Assembly (NCBI GenBank): GCA_030447005.1 | Contig: JAUJME010000006.1 | Location: 1 to 24,260, forward strand | Origin: Solirubrobacteraceae bacterium | GTDB lineage: Bacteria > Actinomycetota > Thermoleophilia > Solirubrobacterales > Solirubrobacteraceae | Length of the DNA: 24,260 nucleotides | Reading direction: 5' to 3' | Part shown: one piece after another, positions 7,058-14,097 of the stretch | Position numbering within the stretch: position 1 is the stretch's first letter | Layout of the letters: each line of letters opens with the position of its first letter | Notes under the pieces: generated by a model | Databases searched by the model: none | Told to the model about the DNA's origin: nothing | Seen by the model: the letters and a program-made list of their open reading frames with translations, nothing else | Position numbers and translations under genes: made by a program

Positions 7058-7644
7058 GCGAGCACCATGAGCATTCGCCGGTCGCCGCGCAGGTCCGCGG
7101 GCTGGAGGCGCTGCTCGAGGAGCGCGGGCTCGTCGACGCCGCCGAGCTCGACCGCGCGCTCGAGGCGTTCATCGCGGGGTCGACCCCGGCCGGCGGGGCC
7201 CGCGTGGTGGCCCGCGCGTGGGTCGATCCGGGATTCCGCGCGCGCCTGCTCTCCGACGCCAACGCCGCGCTGCCCGAGGTCGGCCTGAGCATGGGCGGCG
7301 GCCTCCAGGAGCAGCGGCTCAAGGTCGTCGAGAACACCGCGACGGCGCACAACGTGATCGTCTGCACGCTCTGCTCCTGCTATCCGATCGCGGTGCTCGG
7401 GCCCTCGCCCACCTGGTACAAGAGCGAGGCCTACCGCTCGCGGGTGGTCCGCGACCCGCGCGGCGTGCTCGCCGAGTTCGGCTTCTCGCCCGATCCGGAG
7501 GTCGAGATCACGGTCTGGGACGCGAGCGCCGAGTCGCGCTACATGGTGCTGCCGCGCCGGCCGGAGGGGACCGAGGGGCTCGACGAGGAGGCGCTCGCCG
7601 CGCTCGTCACCCGCGACGGGATGATCGGCGTCGCGCCCGTCTAG
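7054..7644 (+). CDS. Nitrile hydratase alpha subunit, cobalt type
   Basis: 196 aa, the metal-binding subunit. The claw motif VCTLCSCYP has ligands Cys104, Cys107 and Cys109; threonine after the first cysteine is the mark of cobalt enzymes, whereas iron enzymes have CSLCSC. Downstream are WYKSEAYRSRVVRDPRGVL and VEITVWDASAESRYMVLPRRP, the usual alpha-subunit blocks. In active enzymes two of the cysteines are oxidised to sulfinic and sulfenic acid. The family hydrates nitriles to amides; three-gene relatives include thiocyanate hydrolase and the toyocamycin nitrile hydratase. After the claw the sequence is CYPIAVLGPSP, where many nitrile hydratases have CxPWPVLGLPP, so the substrate pocket may differ. 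No amidase, cobalt transporter or P47K-type activator is visible nearby. Convergent with the next gene, with 3 bases between stops. Confidence 0.93.
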   Translation: MSEHHEHSPVAAQVRGLEALLEERGLVDAAELDRALEAFIAGSTPAGGARVVARAWVDPGFRARLLSDANAALPEVGLSMGGGLQEQRLKVVENTATAHNVIVCTLCSCYPIAVLGPSPTWYKSEAYRSRVVRDPRGVLAEFGFSPDPEVEITVWDASAESRYMVLPRRPEGTEGLDEEALAALVTRDGMIGVAPV

Positions 7645-7647
7645 GGG

Positions 7648-8205
7648 TCAGGGCAGGAGGGCCGCGCCGGCGCCCGAGGCCGCGAGCGCGGCGAGTCCGG
7701 CCGCCGCGCCGAGCGCCGCGCGGGGCCGGTCGCGCGCCGAGGTGGCGGCGAGCACGATGCCGAGGGCGAGGCCGATCCCGTCGGTCGCCGCGCCCCCGCG
7801 CAGCGCGTCGCCGCCCTCGATGGCCAGCACGATCGCCGGCGGCGCCGCGGCGGCGAGCCGCCGGGGCGGCGGCCACGCCCGCCACAGCCGCCCGGCCGCC
7901 CCGAACACCACGCCGGTGAGGACGCCCGCGGCCACCCACCGCCACGGGTCCCCCGCCGCGCTCTCGAGCGGCGTGCCCGGCTCGGTGAGCGCGATCCACG
8001 CGTAGTAGCCGCCGTTGGCCGCGCACATCGCGACCGTCGCGGCCGGCACCGCCTGCCGCACGCTCGGCGCGAGCGCCCCCGCCGCGAACGCGGTCAGCAC
8101 CCACGCGCTGTCGCTGCTGATCCCGGCCGAGAGCCCGGGCGTCACCTCCTCGATCCGGCTCAGCACGCCGAGCAGCACGCCGGCGGCGACGGCGAGCGCG
8201 GTCAT
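7648..8205 (-). CDS. Small polytopic membrane protein (DUF6518-like)
   Basis: 185 aa with about six hydrophobic helices. The pattern GISSDSAWVLTAFAAGALAP, followed by MCAANGGYYAWIAL and a G-rich helix (GVLTGVVFGAAGRLW), resembles the actinobacterial DUF6518 family; I hold this assignment loosely. Function is unknown. ATG 8205 overlaps the stop of the upstream DUF4173-type gene as ATGA (8205-8202), so it is translationally coupled and is the last gene of the response regulator - kinase - membrane protein operon. The C-terminal third is alanine-rich and ends in a hydrophobic helix. Confidence 0.75.
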   Translation of the reverse strand: MTALAVAAGVLLGVLSRIEEVTPGLSAGISSDSAWVLTAFAAGALAPSVRQAVPAATVAMCAANGGYYAWIALTEPGTPLESAAGDPWRWVAAGVLTGVVFGAAGRLWRAWPPPRRLAAAAPPAIVLAIEGGDALRGGAATDGIGLALGIVLAATSARDRPRAALGAAAGLAALAASGAGAALLP

Positions 8206-9560
8206 CGCGCCCGCCGGCGGGACAGGTTGAAGCCGGCGAGGCCGTCGGGCTCGCGCAGCTCGCGGCCCTCCCACCCGTCGCGCCAGCGCAGCTCTGAGCG
8301 GATCCCGTCGAGGATCTCCCGGCGCTCGGGTCCCTCGGGGAGGCGCTCGAGTGCCCGGAGGGCGTCCGCGCTGAGGTAGGACATGTACGCCGGGTCGATC
8401 CTCCCCCGCTCCTCGAAGCGCTCCACCGCCCGCTCGGCGATCCGCCGGTCCGGGTCGGCGAGCGAGAACGCCAGTGCCGCGGCAAGGGTGACGCCCACCG
8501 CGATCCGGGGCGCCGCGCGGGCCCCCGCGCGGCCCGCGCCGGCCGCGAGCACCAGCGCCAGGATCGCCCCGAGCCAGAGGACGACGGCGTGGCCGCCGTA
8601 GCGGGTGCGCGTGAAGCCGTAGGCGTCTTCCACGAGGTCGAGGCGGTGGTGCGCGGAGGCCAGCACGACGAAGGAGAGGACGCAGAGGAGGCCGAGCAGG
8701 GCGCGGACCACGCGGTCCTCGCGGCGGGCGGCGAAGGCCACCACCGCCAGCGTCAGCGCGGTCACGGCGAGGAGCGACACGAACCCCTGGCGGGCGTACT
8801 CGCCGTAGCCGAGGCCGGTCGTCGCCTGCACGTAGGCCGCCCCGCCGAACAGCACGCGGAGCTGCACCGCGACGAACGTCGCGAAGAGCGCCGCCAGCGC
8901 GCCGAGCGCGATCCGCAGCTCCAGCCGGCCGGGCACGACGGGGGCCTTGGGCGGCCCGTGGACGGGCGGGCGGCCCGCCCGGACGAGCGCGCCCGCGGCC
9001 GCGGCGAAGGTGAGGCCGAGGATCGCGCGCCAGGTCAGCTCCACCGGGTCGGCGTCGATGGCCAGCGCGTCGCCCGCGAGCTCGGCGAAGGCGGAGTCCG
9101 CCGCGGCGAAGAGCCCGCCGAAGGCGCTGGTGAGCACCGCGGCGAGCGCCAGGCCGCGCAGGACGGGGCGGGCCTGGCGATGGGGCGCGTCGGGCAGGAG
9201 GCCGCCCAGCGCCCGGGCGACGACGGCGCTGCCCGCCACGAGCCGCCACGGAGCCGCGGCGGTCAGGGCCACCGCTCGCCAGGTGCTCGGGGAGGCGACC
9301 GCGGCGGCGCCGCCGAGCAGGGCGGCCAGCGCGGCGACGGTGACCACCCAGTCCGCGTCGCGCAGGACGGGCTGGACCGCGAGCCCCGCGGCGAGCGCGA
9401 GGAACCAGCGCGACGACCGGCCGGCCGCCGACGCCAGCTCGGCGGCGGCCAGGACGAGCAGCAGCGCGCAGGCCAGCGCGAGGCCGGCGCGGGTGCCGGC
9501 CACCGCGGTGGCGGCGAGCGCGCCCGCGAGCAGCACGCAGAGGAGGGCGGATCTGGGCAT
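8202..9560 (-). CDS. Polytopic membrane protein, DUF4173/DUF4153-like
   Basis: 452 aa with about ten or more predicted membrane helices from the N-terminus to about residue 370. A soluble C-terminal region follows, containing RIDPAYMSYLSADALRALERLP and a final charged tail. The segment GYGEYARQGFVSLLAVTALTL and the later DAYGFTRTRYGGHAVVLWLG match the DUF4173 pattern as I know it. The biochemical role of this family is not established; members often sit next to signalling genes. I start at ATG 9560, with GGAGG 7 bases upstream embedded in a perfect palindrome. Located 53 bases after the histidine kinase stop and overlapping the next membrane-protein gene by 4 bases, it probably works with the two-component pair. 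Confidence 0.85.
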   Translation of the reverse strand: MPRSALLCVLLAGALAATAVAGTRAGLALACALLLVLAAAELASAAGRSSRWFLALAAGLAVQPVLRDADWVVTVAALAALLGGAAAVASPSTWRAVALTAAAPWRLVAGSAVVARALGGLLPDAPHRQARPVLRGLALAAVLTSAFGGLFAAADSAFAELAGDALAIDADPVELTWRAILGLTFAAAAGALVRAGRPPVHGPPKAPVVPGRLELRIALGALAALFATFVAVQLRVLFGGAAYVQATTGLGYGEYARQGFVSLLAVTALTLAVVAFAARREDRVVRALLGLLCVLSFVVLASAHHRLDLVEDAYGFTRTRYGGHAVVLWLGAILALVLAAGAGRAGARAAPRIAVGVTLAAALAFSLADPDRRIAERAVERFEERGRIDPAYMSYLSADALRALERLPEGPERREILDGIRSELRWRDGWEGRELREPDGLAGFNLSRRRAR

Positions 9561-9565
9561 GGGGG

Positions 9566-9580
9566 GACCTCCCGGAGGTC
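9566..9580 (-). promoter_or_regulatory. Palindrome containing the Shine-Dalgarno of the DUF4173-like gene
   Basis: The plus strand reads GACCTCC-C-GGAGGTC, a perfect 7+1+7 inverted repeat. On the minus strand one arm is the GGAGG ribosome site 7 bases before ATG 9560. It could be a protein operator or could hide the ribosome site in RNA; the one-base centre makes an RNA hairpin tight, so a DNA-binding site is at least as likely. Confidence 0.5.
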
Positions 9581-9613
9581 GGGTCGGAGTGCAAGGGGCG
9601 AGGGGACGGGCCG

Positions 9614-10552
9614 CTAGGGCAGGTCGACGACCATGCGGCAGCCGCGCGGCGTGGCCGTCTCGGCGCGGATCGCGCCGCCGTGCAGCTCGACGATGGAGCG
9701 CGCGATCGCCAGGCCGAGGCCGGCGCCGGAGTCCGAGCGCGAGCGGTCGGCCCGCGCGAAGCGGTCGAAGACCCGCTCGGCCTCGACCGGCTCGAGACCG
9801 GGACCGCGGTCCTCGACCTCGAGCCGCAACCCGCCGCCCTCCGCCGCGCGGGCCCGCACCACGACGGGCGAGCCCGGCGCGTGCCGATGCGCGTTGTCGA
9901 CCAGGTTGACGAGGACCTGGCGCAGGCGGTCGGGATCCCCGCGGGCGCGCAGCCCCGGCGGCGCCTCGACCGCGGCGTCGCAGCCCTCGAGCAGCTCCTC
10001 CACCGCGAAGCCGCGCGCCGCGAGCGCCGCGCCGCCCGCCTCGAGGCGGGAGAGATCGAGGAGCTGGTCCGTCAGCCGCCCGAGGCGCTCGACCTGGTCG
10101 AGCAGCGCCCGCGGGTCGGCCGCCTCCACGCCATCGACGGCGTTCTCGAGCGACGCGCGCAACGCGCTGATCGGCGTGCGCAGCTCGTGCGCCGCGTCGG
10201 CGACGAAGTCCCGGCGCACGCGGTCGGTCTGCTCGAGCTCGCCGGCCATCCGGTTGAAGGCGGACGCGAGCTGGCCCACCTCGTCGCGCGAGGCGACCGC
10301 GACGCGCTGGCCGTGCTCGCCGCGCGCCATCGCCTCGGCGGCGCGCGCCATCGCCCGCAGCGGCCAGGTCATCCCGTGCGCGACGAGCTGCACGCAGGCC
10401 AGCGAGAGCACGAAGGCCACCACGGCGCCCCAGCGCAGCCGGAAGCCGAGCTTGGCCGCGACCAGCAGCGTCGCGAGGGTCACCACGATCGCCAGCACGA
10501 TCACCAGCCCCAGCTTGAGCTTGATCGACGGCACGCGCGCGAGCAGGTTCAC
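9614..10552 (-). CDS. Sensor histidine kinase with a minimal input region
   Basis: 312 aa. Two adjacent membrane helices (about 16-33 and 42-61) are separated by only about eight residues, so there is no extracytoplasmic sensor domain. Then come a HAMP domain (about 62-114), a HisKA domain with phospho-acceptor His122 in DAAHELRTPISAL, and a HATPase domain with N box NLVDNAHRHAPG, G1 DRGPGL, F box VFDRFARAD and G2 GAGLGLAI. The start GTG 10552 overlaps the response regulator stop as GTGA, so the two are coupled. Kinases of this build usually sense membrane state or a partner membrane protein. The two following membrane-protein genes in the same operon are the natural candidates, by inference. 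Confidence 0.93.
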   Translation of the reverse strand: MNLLARVPSIKLKLGLVIVLAIVVTLATLLVAAKLGFRLRWGAVVAFVLSLACVQLVAHGMTWPLRAMARAAEAMARGEHGQRVAVASRDEVGQLASAFNRMAGELEQTDRVRRDFVADAAHELRTPISALRASLENAVDGVEAADPRALLDQVERLGRLTDQLLDLSRLEAGGAALAARGFAVEELLEGCDAAVEAPPGLRARGDPDRLRQVLVNLVDNAHRHAPGSPVVVRARAAEGGGLRLEVEDRGPGLEPVEAERVFDRFARADRSRSDSGAGLGLAIARSIVELHGGAIRAETATPRGCRMVVDLP

Positions 10553-11229
10553 GCGAGATCCCCGAGCGCGTAGCCGTGGCCCTGGACCGTCCGCACGACC
10601 TCCGGCCCGAGCTTGCGGCGCAGCGCGGCGACGTGGGAGTCGACCGTGCGCGTCGAGCCGCCCGCCCGCCACTCCCACACCTCGGCGAGCAGCTCGGCGC
10701 GGCTGAAGGCGCGGCCGGGGCGCCCGGCGAGCGTCGCCAGGAGGTCGAGCTCGGTGGGGGTGACGCGGATCTCCTCCCCCTCACGCAGCAGCCGGCGGCC
10801 CTCGAGGTCGAGCACGTAGCGGCCGAGGTCGGCGCGGGCGGGCGCGTCCTCCTCCGGCGCGCGGGCCGTCCGCCGCAGCACGGCGTGGACGCGCGCGACG
10901 AGCTCGCGCGGGCTGAACGGCTTGGTCAGGTAGTCGTCGGCGCCGATGCCCAGGCCGACGAGCACGTCGGACTCCCCGTCGCGGGCGGTGAGGAACAGGA
11001 CGGCGACCGGGCCGTCGGCCTGGATGCGCCGGCAGGCCTCGATGCCGTCGAAGCCCGGCAGCATCCAGTCGAGCACCACGAGGTCGGGCGCCAGCCGGCG
11101 GCACAGCTCGACGCCCTCGGGCCCCGACGCGGCGATCTCGACCCGGAAGCCCTCCGACCGCAGCCGCGCGGCGACCGCGCCCGCGATCGTCGCCTCGTCC
11201 TCGATCACCACGATGGTCCGCCGGCTCAC
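10549..11229 (-). CDS. OmpR/PhoB-family response regulator
   Basis: 226 aa. The receiver domain (about 1-120) has the acidic pocket EDE (10-12), phospho-acceptor Asp54 in VVLDWMLPG, the switch threonine in FLTAR (Thr81) and Lys103 in TKPFSPREL. The C-terminal winged helix (about 130-226) has TPTELDLLATL and the recognition region RTVDSHVAALRRKLG, ending with VRTVQGHGYAL. It should bind direct repeats upstream of target genes when phosphorylated by the coupled kinase. It is the first gene of its operon: GTG 11229 has TAGCAT 7 bases upstream. No obvious pair of direct repeats is seen around its own promoter. Confidence 0.95.
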   Translation of the reverse strand: MSRRTIVVIEDEATIAGAVAARLRSEGFRVEIAASGPEGVELCRRLAPDLVVLDWMLPGFDGIEACRRIQADGPVAVLFLTARDGESDVLVGLGIGADDYLTKPFSPRELVARVHAVLRRTARAPEEDAPARADLGRYVLDLEGRRLLREGEEIRVTPTELDLLATLAGRPGRAFSRAELLAEVWEWRAGGSTRTVDSHVAALRRKLGPEVVRTVQGHGYALGDLA

Positions 11230-11236
11230 GGCGACG

Positions 11237-11242
11237 ATGCTA
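11237..11242 (-). promoter_or_regulatory. Putative -10 element (TAGCAT) of the two-component operon
   Basis: On the minus strand TAGCAT lies 7 bases before GTG 11229, identical to the hexamer before the quinone-oxidoreductase and PAP2 genes. No Shine-Dalgarno is present, pointing to a leaderless transcript. Confidence 0.5.
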
Positions 11243-11295
11243 GGCGCGCGGGCGTGCGCAGCGGGTCACCGGGATGTGCGGGTCCCGTGCAGGTC

Positions 11296-11475
11296 CTACA
11301 GCCCGGCGTCGGCCGGGTCGTCGTCGTCGAGCGGCGTCGTCTCGGCCGCATGGATGGAGCAGAGGCTCGGCCCGCCGCGCTCGAGCGTGAGCTCGATCTC
11401 CCGCGGCGTCAGCCGGGCGCCGCACTCCTGGCAGCGCTCGTCGGCGGTCTCGATGGTGCGTTCCTCGAGGTCCAT
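11296..11475 (-). CDS. Small zinc-binding protein (59 aa)
   Basis: ATG 11475 to TAG 11298-11296 encodes 59 residues. They carry CQEC (Cys15, Cys18) and, after a 20-residue helical insert, LCSIH (Cys39, His42). Four ligands in this arrangement suggest a treble-clef or zinc-ribbon fold. The tail is acidic (DDDDPADAG). The compact size recalls actinobacterial DksA-like or RNA-polymerase-associated zinc proteins, but I cannot name a family. Evidence for a real gene: conserved-looking metal ligands, a TACTCT hexamer exactly 6 bases before ATG, and codon use typical of the region. It lies between the UDG-like gene and the two-component operon on the same strand. Confidence 0.7.
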   Translation of the reverse strand: MDLEERTIETADERCQECGARLTPREIELTLERGGPSLCSIHAAETTPLDDDDPADAGL

Positions 11476-11481
11476 GGGGGA

Positions 11482-11487
11482 AGAGTA
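11482..11487 (-). promoter_or_regulatory. Putative -10 element (TACTCT) for the 59-aa zinc protein
   Basis: The minus strand reads TACTCT, 6 bases, then ATG 11475. No Shine-Dalgarno is seen. It falls in the only AT-richer spot of the 49-base gap after the UDG-like gene. Confidence 0.45.
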
Positions 11488-11524
11488 TTCGCCCGGCCCG
11501 ACTTAGTCTGGCCGACGTCACGCG

Positions 11525-12178
11525 CTAGTAGGGAGGAAAATCCGCGTACCAGGCACCAAGGGTGCGGAACGCGGTCCAGAACGCGCGCTTGGCGGACTCC
11601 TCGTCGAGCGCCTCGTCGATGTTGGGGACGTAGAGCGCGTCGATCGAAGGCGTGAGCTTCTGCAGCTCGCCGGGCGTGGCGGTCACCTCGCGCGAGAGGG
11701 GGAGCTCGAGCTCGTTGAGCACACCGAGCGCATCGCCACCCATGACCACCACGATCTTCGGCGAGACGATCGCGACCTCCTCGACGATCCGCGCGATGCA
11801 CTCGGGCCCCGCGAGCGCGGTGTCGGCCACCGGGCACTTCACGCAGAGCGTCCCGTAGACCGCGAGCGGGTCGATGTCCAGGCGCTTGAGCGACTTCATC
11901 AGCGCGGTGCCCGACCGGCCGTAGAAGGCGACGCCCTCCTCGATCTCCGACGGCGTCGGGGCGTACTTCAGGAGGAAGACGTCGGCCTGCGGGTGCCCCG
12001 AGCCCAGCACCGGCATGAGCTGGCCGCGGGGGCAGTGGCGGCAGCCCTGGAGGTCGCGGGTGAAGTGGTTGAGCTCGCGGATGGCTCGCTCGAGGTACTT
12101 CTCGCGGATCTCGTCGTCGGTGGCCGGCATCCCGCCGAGCGGATTAGCCCCAGATCCCGGTTCTCCTTGCCCCTGCAT
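11525..12178 (-). CDS. Divergent uracil-DNA glycosylase superfamily protein with Fe-S-type cysteines
   Basis: 217 aa with the fold pattern of family 4/5 uracil-DNA glycosylases. CRHC (Cys46, Cys49) stands near the N-terminus; VAFYGRSGTALMKSL corresponds to the family GxPFxGxSGxxL block; then TLCVKC (Cys112, Cys115), Cys127 in GPECIAR, and IVVVMGGDAL. The cysteines fit a 4Fe-4S site. The catalytic motifs are altered: the GEAPG box reads LLKYAPTP, and the C-terminal HPS box with its histidine reads YVPNIDEAL. Activity on uracil is therefore doubtful; it may be a DNA-binding or regulatory relative. ATG 12178 lies two bases after the TAA of the GT-PHP gene, with AAGTAAGG as ribosome site, so it is cotranscribed with it. 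ATG 12130 (residue 17) is an alternative start. Confidence 0.75.
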   Translation of the reverse strand: MQGQGEPGSGANPLGGMPATDDEIREKYLERAIRELNHFTRDLQGCRHCPRGQLMPVLGSGHPQADVFLLKYAPTPSEIEEGVAFYGRSGTALMKSLKRLDIDPLAVYGTLCVKCPVADTALAGPECIARIVEEVAIVSPKIVVVMGGDALGVLNELELPLSREVTATPGELQKLTPSIDALYVPNIDEALDEESAKRAFWTAFRTLGAWYADFPPY

Positions 12179-12180
12179 CC

Positions 12181-14034
12181 TTACTTGCGCGCGCTCGCCG
12201 GGACGGCCCGCGGCTTGCGGACCTTGGTCTGGAGGAACTTGAGCGCTTGGACCTGCGCGTAGTAGAGCGAGGACGGGCGGCCGGTGATGTCCGCGTCGCG
12301 CAGGGACTCGAGGAACTCCTCCGGGCCGTCGAAGTCGCGCATCCGGATCCGGACCGAGCCGAGCCCCTGGGCCACGTGGGAGTCCGAGCCCGCGCCGCCC
12401 GGGATCCCGTACTTGGCCGCGAAGCGAACCGCCTCCTCGTTGTAGGCCGGGATGGCGATGCGCGGGTTGAAGACCTCGATCGCGTCGACGTCGTCGACCA
12501 CCGCGAGCAGGTGCTCGTAGTCGGGGACGGAGTGCAGGCGGTCGAACGGGTGGGGGACGTAGACGAGCCCGCCCTGGCGTTTGATCTCCGCGATCGTCGC
12601 CTCGAGCGACATCCCGCGCGGGATCTTCTCCTCGATGAACAGGCCGATGACCTCGCCCTGGTCTGCGGTCTTGACCTCCTCGCCGACGATCACCTTCACC
12701 CCATGGCGCCCGGCGAGCTCGCGGGCGCGCAGCGCGCCGGAGATCTCGTTGTGGTCGGTGACCGCGATCGCGCCCAGCCCGCGCTCGCGCGCGGTGGCGA
12801 GCAGGAGCTCGACCGGCGTGGCGCAGTCGTGGGAGTGGTCGGTGTGCATGTGGAGGTCGACGTCGATGTGCGGCCGTGCGGCGATCCGCGCGGCGACCTC
12901 CGGGCGCCCGCGGCGGTGGTGCCGGCGCGCCGCGAGCTCTGAGTAGATGCGCTCGAAGTCGTCGGCCACCCGGGCCCAGGAGCGCTGGGGCGCGCGCTCG
13001 GCCGCGTGGGCGCGCAGCCGCTCGCGCAGCGGCGCGTCGCCGACCAGGCGGGCGAGCTGGGCGGTCAGGGTCTCGACGTCGCCCGGCTCGAAGAGCAGGC
13101 CGAGCTCCCCCTCGTCGAGCACCTCCTCGTAGGCGGGCAGCCGGGACGCGAGCGGGACCGCGCCGGCGCCCAGCGCGGCGACGAGCCGGCCGGCGGCGGG
13201 CGCGACGCCGAGCGACGCGGCCACGGCGACGTGCGCGCCGGCGACGGGGGCCTCGCCGGGCACGATCCGCACGCGCTCGCGCAGCGCGCTGCGGACGGTC
13301 GGCGCGGCGCCGTTGGGGGCGGAGACCACGGCGCGCCAGTCGAGCTCCTCGGGCAGCCGCCGCAGCGCGCGCAGGAAGAGCCGCAGGGCGGCGCGCTCCT
13401 CGCCGCCCGGGAAGGCGATCCGCACCGGGCCCGCGCCGTCGGCGGGAGCCGGCGCGTCGGCGCCGGGCGCGACGATGTCGTAACTGCCGGGGAAGTAGCG
13501 GGTCAGGAGGTCGCGCGTCGCGGTGAACGACGCGGTCCGCGCGTCGAGGCGGCCGAAGAAGCGCTCGACGAACCGCCGCGCGACCTGGGTGGAGAGGACC
13601 CGCTCCGTCGGCGCGTGGAAGGTCCCGACGTTGAGCGCCCGCGAGTGGCGCAGCGCGACTGAGCCGGCGCCGGGCGCGAACGGCTCGTGGACGTGGACGA
13701 AGTCGAGCGGCGCGCCCGTCAGGAGCTCCTCGATCGTGCGGGCGATGTCGACCGGCGGCGAGGGCGCCACGCCGCGGCGGGTCGTGCCCAGGGGCAGCAG
13801 CTCGCCCACCCCGAGCACGCGGACCTCGCCGGGCTCCGGGAGGACGTCGCCCGCCCGGATCGCGCGGCGCGACTCGCGGACGAGCGCCGGCGAGCGCGAT
13901 GGCGCGACGATCAGGACGCGGTGGCCGCGGGCGGCGAGCTCGCCCGACAGCGCGCGGACGTAGCCGTTGACCTCGTGCGCGTCCTCCCAGGGATACGGCG
14001 AGACCTGGGCGATGGCGTGCTGGGCGTCGGCCAC
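12181..14034 (-). CDS. Fusion of a PimA-like GT4 glycosyltransferase (degenerate) and a PHP phosphoesterase
   Basis: 617 aa. Residues 1 to about 375 follow a GT-B glycosyltransferase: IAQVSPYPW with EVNGYVRALSGELAARGH, then VHEPFAPGAGSVAL and GTFHAPTERVLS, as in the PimA mannosyltransferase group. The donor site is eroded: where GT4 enzymes have an E-x7-E element ending in VEAMAAG, this reads LVAALGAG (about 284-291), losing the glutamate. Residues 389 to about 590 are a PHP domain with metal-ligand motifs HMHTDHSH (395-402), TDHN (426-429), GEE (451-453), PHP (494-496) and DSH (551-553), all intact. The likely active part is therefore the PHP phosphatase or nuclease domain, with the GT part binding a lipid or sugar. 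I start at GTG 14034, 9 bases after TACGCT; GTG 14043 directly abuts that hexamer. Confidence 0.85.
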   Translation of the reverse strand: MADAQHAIAQVSPYPWEDAHEVNGYVRALSGELAARGHRVLIVAPSRSPALVRESRRAIRAGDVLPEPGEVRVLGVGELLPLGTTRRGVAPSPPVDIARTIEELLTGAPLDFVHVHEPFAPGAGSVALRHSRALNVGTFHAPTERVLSTQVARRFVERFFGRLDARTASFTATRDLLTRYFPGSYDIVAPGADAPAPADGAGPVRIAFPGGEERAALRLFLRALRRLPEELDWRAVVSAPNGAAPTVRSALRERVRIVPGEAPVAGAHVAVAASLGVAPAAGRLVAALGAGAVPLASRLPAYEEVLDEGELGLLFEPGDVETLTAQLARLVGDAPLRERLRAHAAERAPQRSWARVADDFERIYSELAARRHHRRGRPEVAARIAARPHIDVDLHMHTDHSHDCATPVELLLATARERGLGAIAVTDHNEISGALRARELAGRHGVKVIVGEEVKTADQGEVIGLFIEEKIPRGMSLEATIAEIKRQGGLVYVPHPFDRLHSVPDYEHLLAVVDDVDAIEVFNPRIAIPAYNEEAVRFAAKYGIPGGAGSDSHVAQGLGSVRIRMRDFDGPEEFLESLRDADITGRPSSLYYAQVQALKFLQTKVRKPRAVPASARK

Positions 14035-14043
14035 GGCGCGCAC

Positions 14044-14049
14044 AGCGTA
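14044..14049 (-). promoter_or_regulatory. Putative -10 element (TACGCT) before the GT-PHP gene
   Basis: On the minus strand TACGCT is followed by 9 bases and GTG 14034. It lies just past the GC-rich hairpin that follows the inositol-phosphate synthase gene, so the GT-PHP and UDG-like genes may have their own promoter. Confidence 0.45.
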
Positions 14050-14056
14050 GAGGCGC

Positions 14057-14084
14057 CGCCCGGCCGCGGTGCGGCGGCCGGGCG
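14057..14084 (-). terminator. Perfect 11-bp GC hairpin after the inositol-phosphate synthase gene
   Basis: Arms 14057-14067 and 14074-14084 are perfect inverted repeats of 11 bases around a 6-base loop, almost all G/C. It begins 13 bases past the TAG of the inositol-phosphate synthase gene. There is no U-tract, so it is not a classic intrinsic terminator, but high-GC actinobacteria often have U-less hairpins after genes. It could instead stabilise the 3' end of the mRNA. Confidence 0.55.
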
Positions 14085-14097
14085 AGGGGGGCGGGGG

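Noticed and set aside
6499..7644. Calling the locus thiocyanate hydrolase outright
   Set aside because: Gene order fits, but the claw motif CTLCSC is shared with cobalt nitrile hydratases and I cannot run the phylogeny needed to decide.
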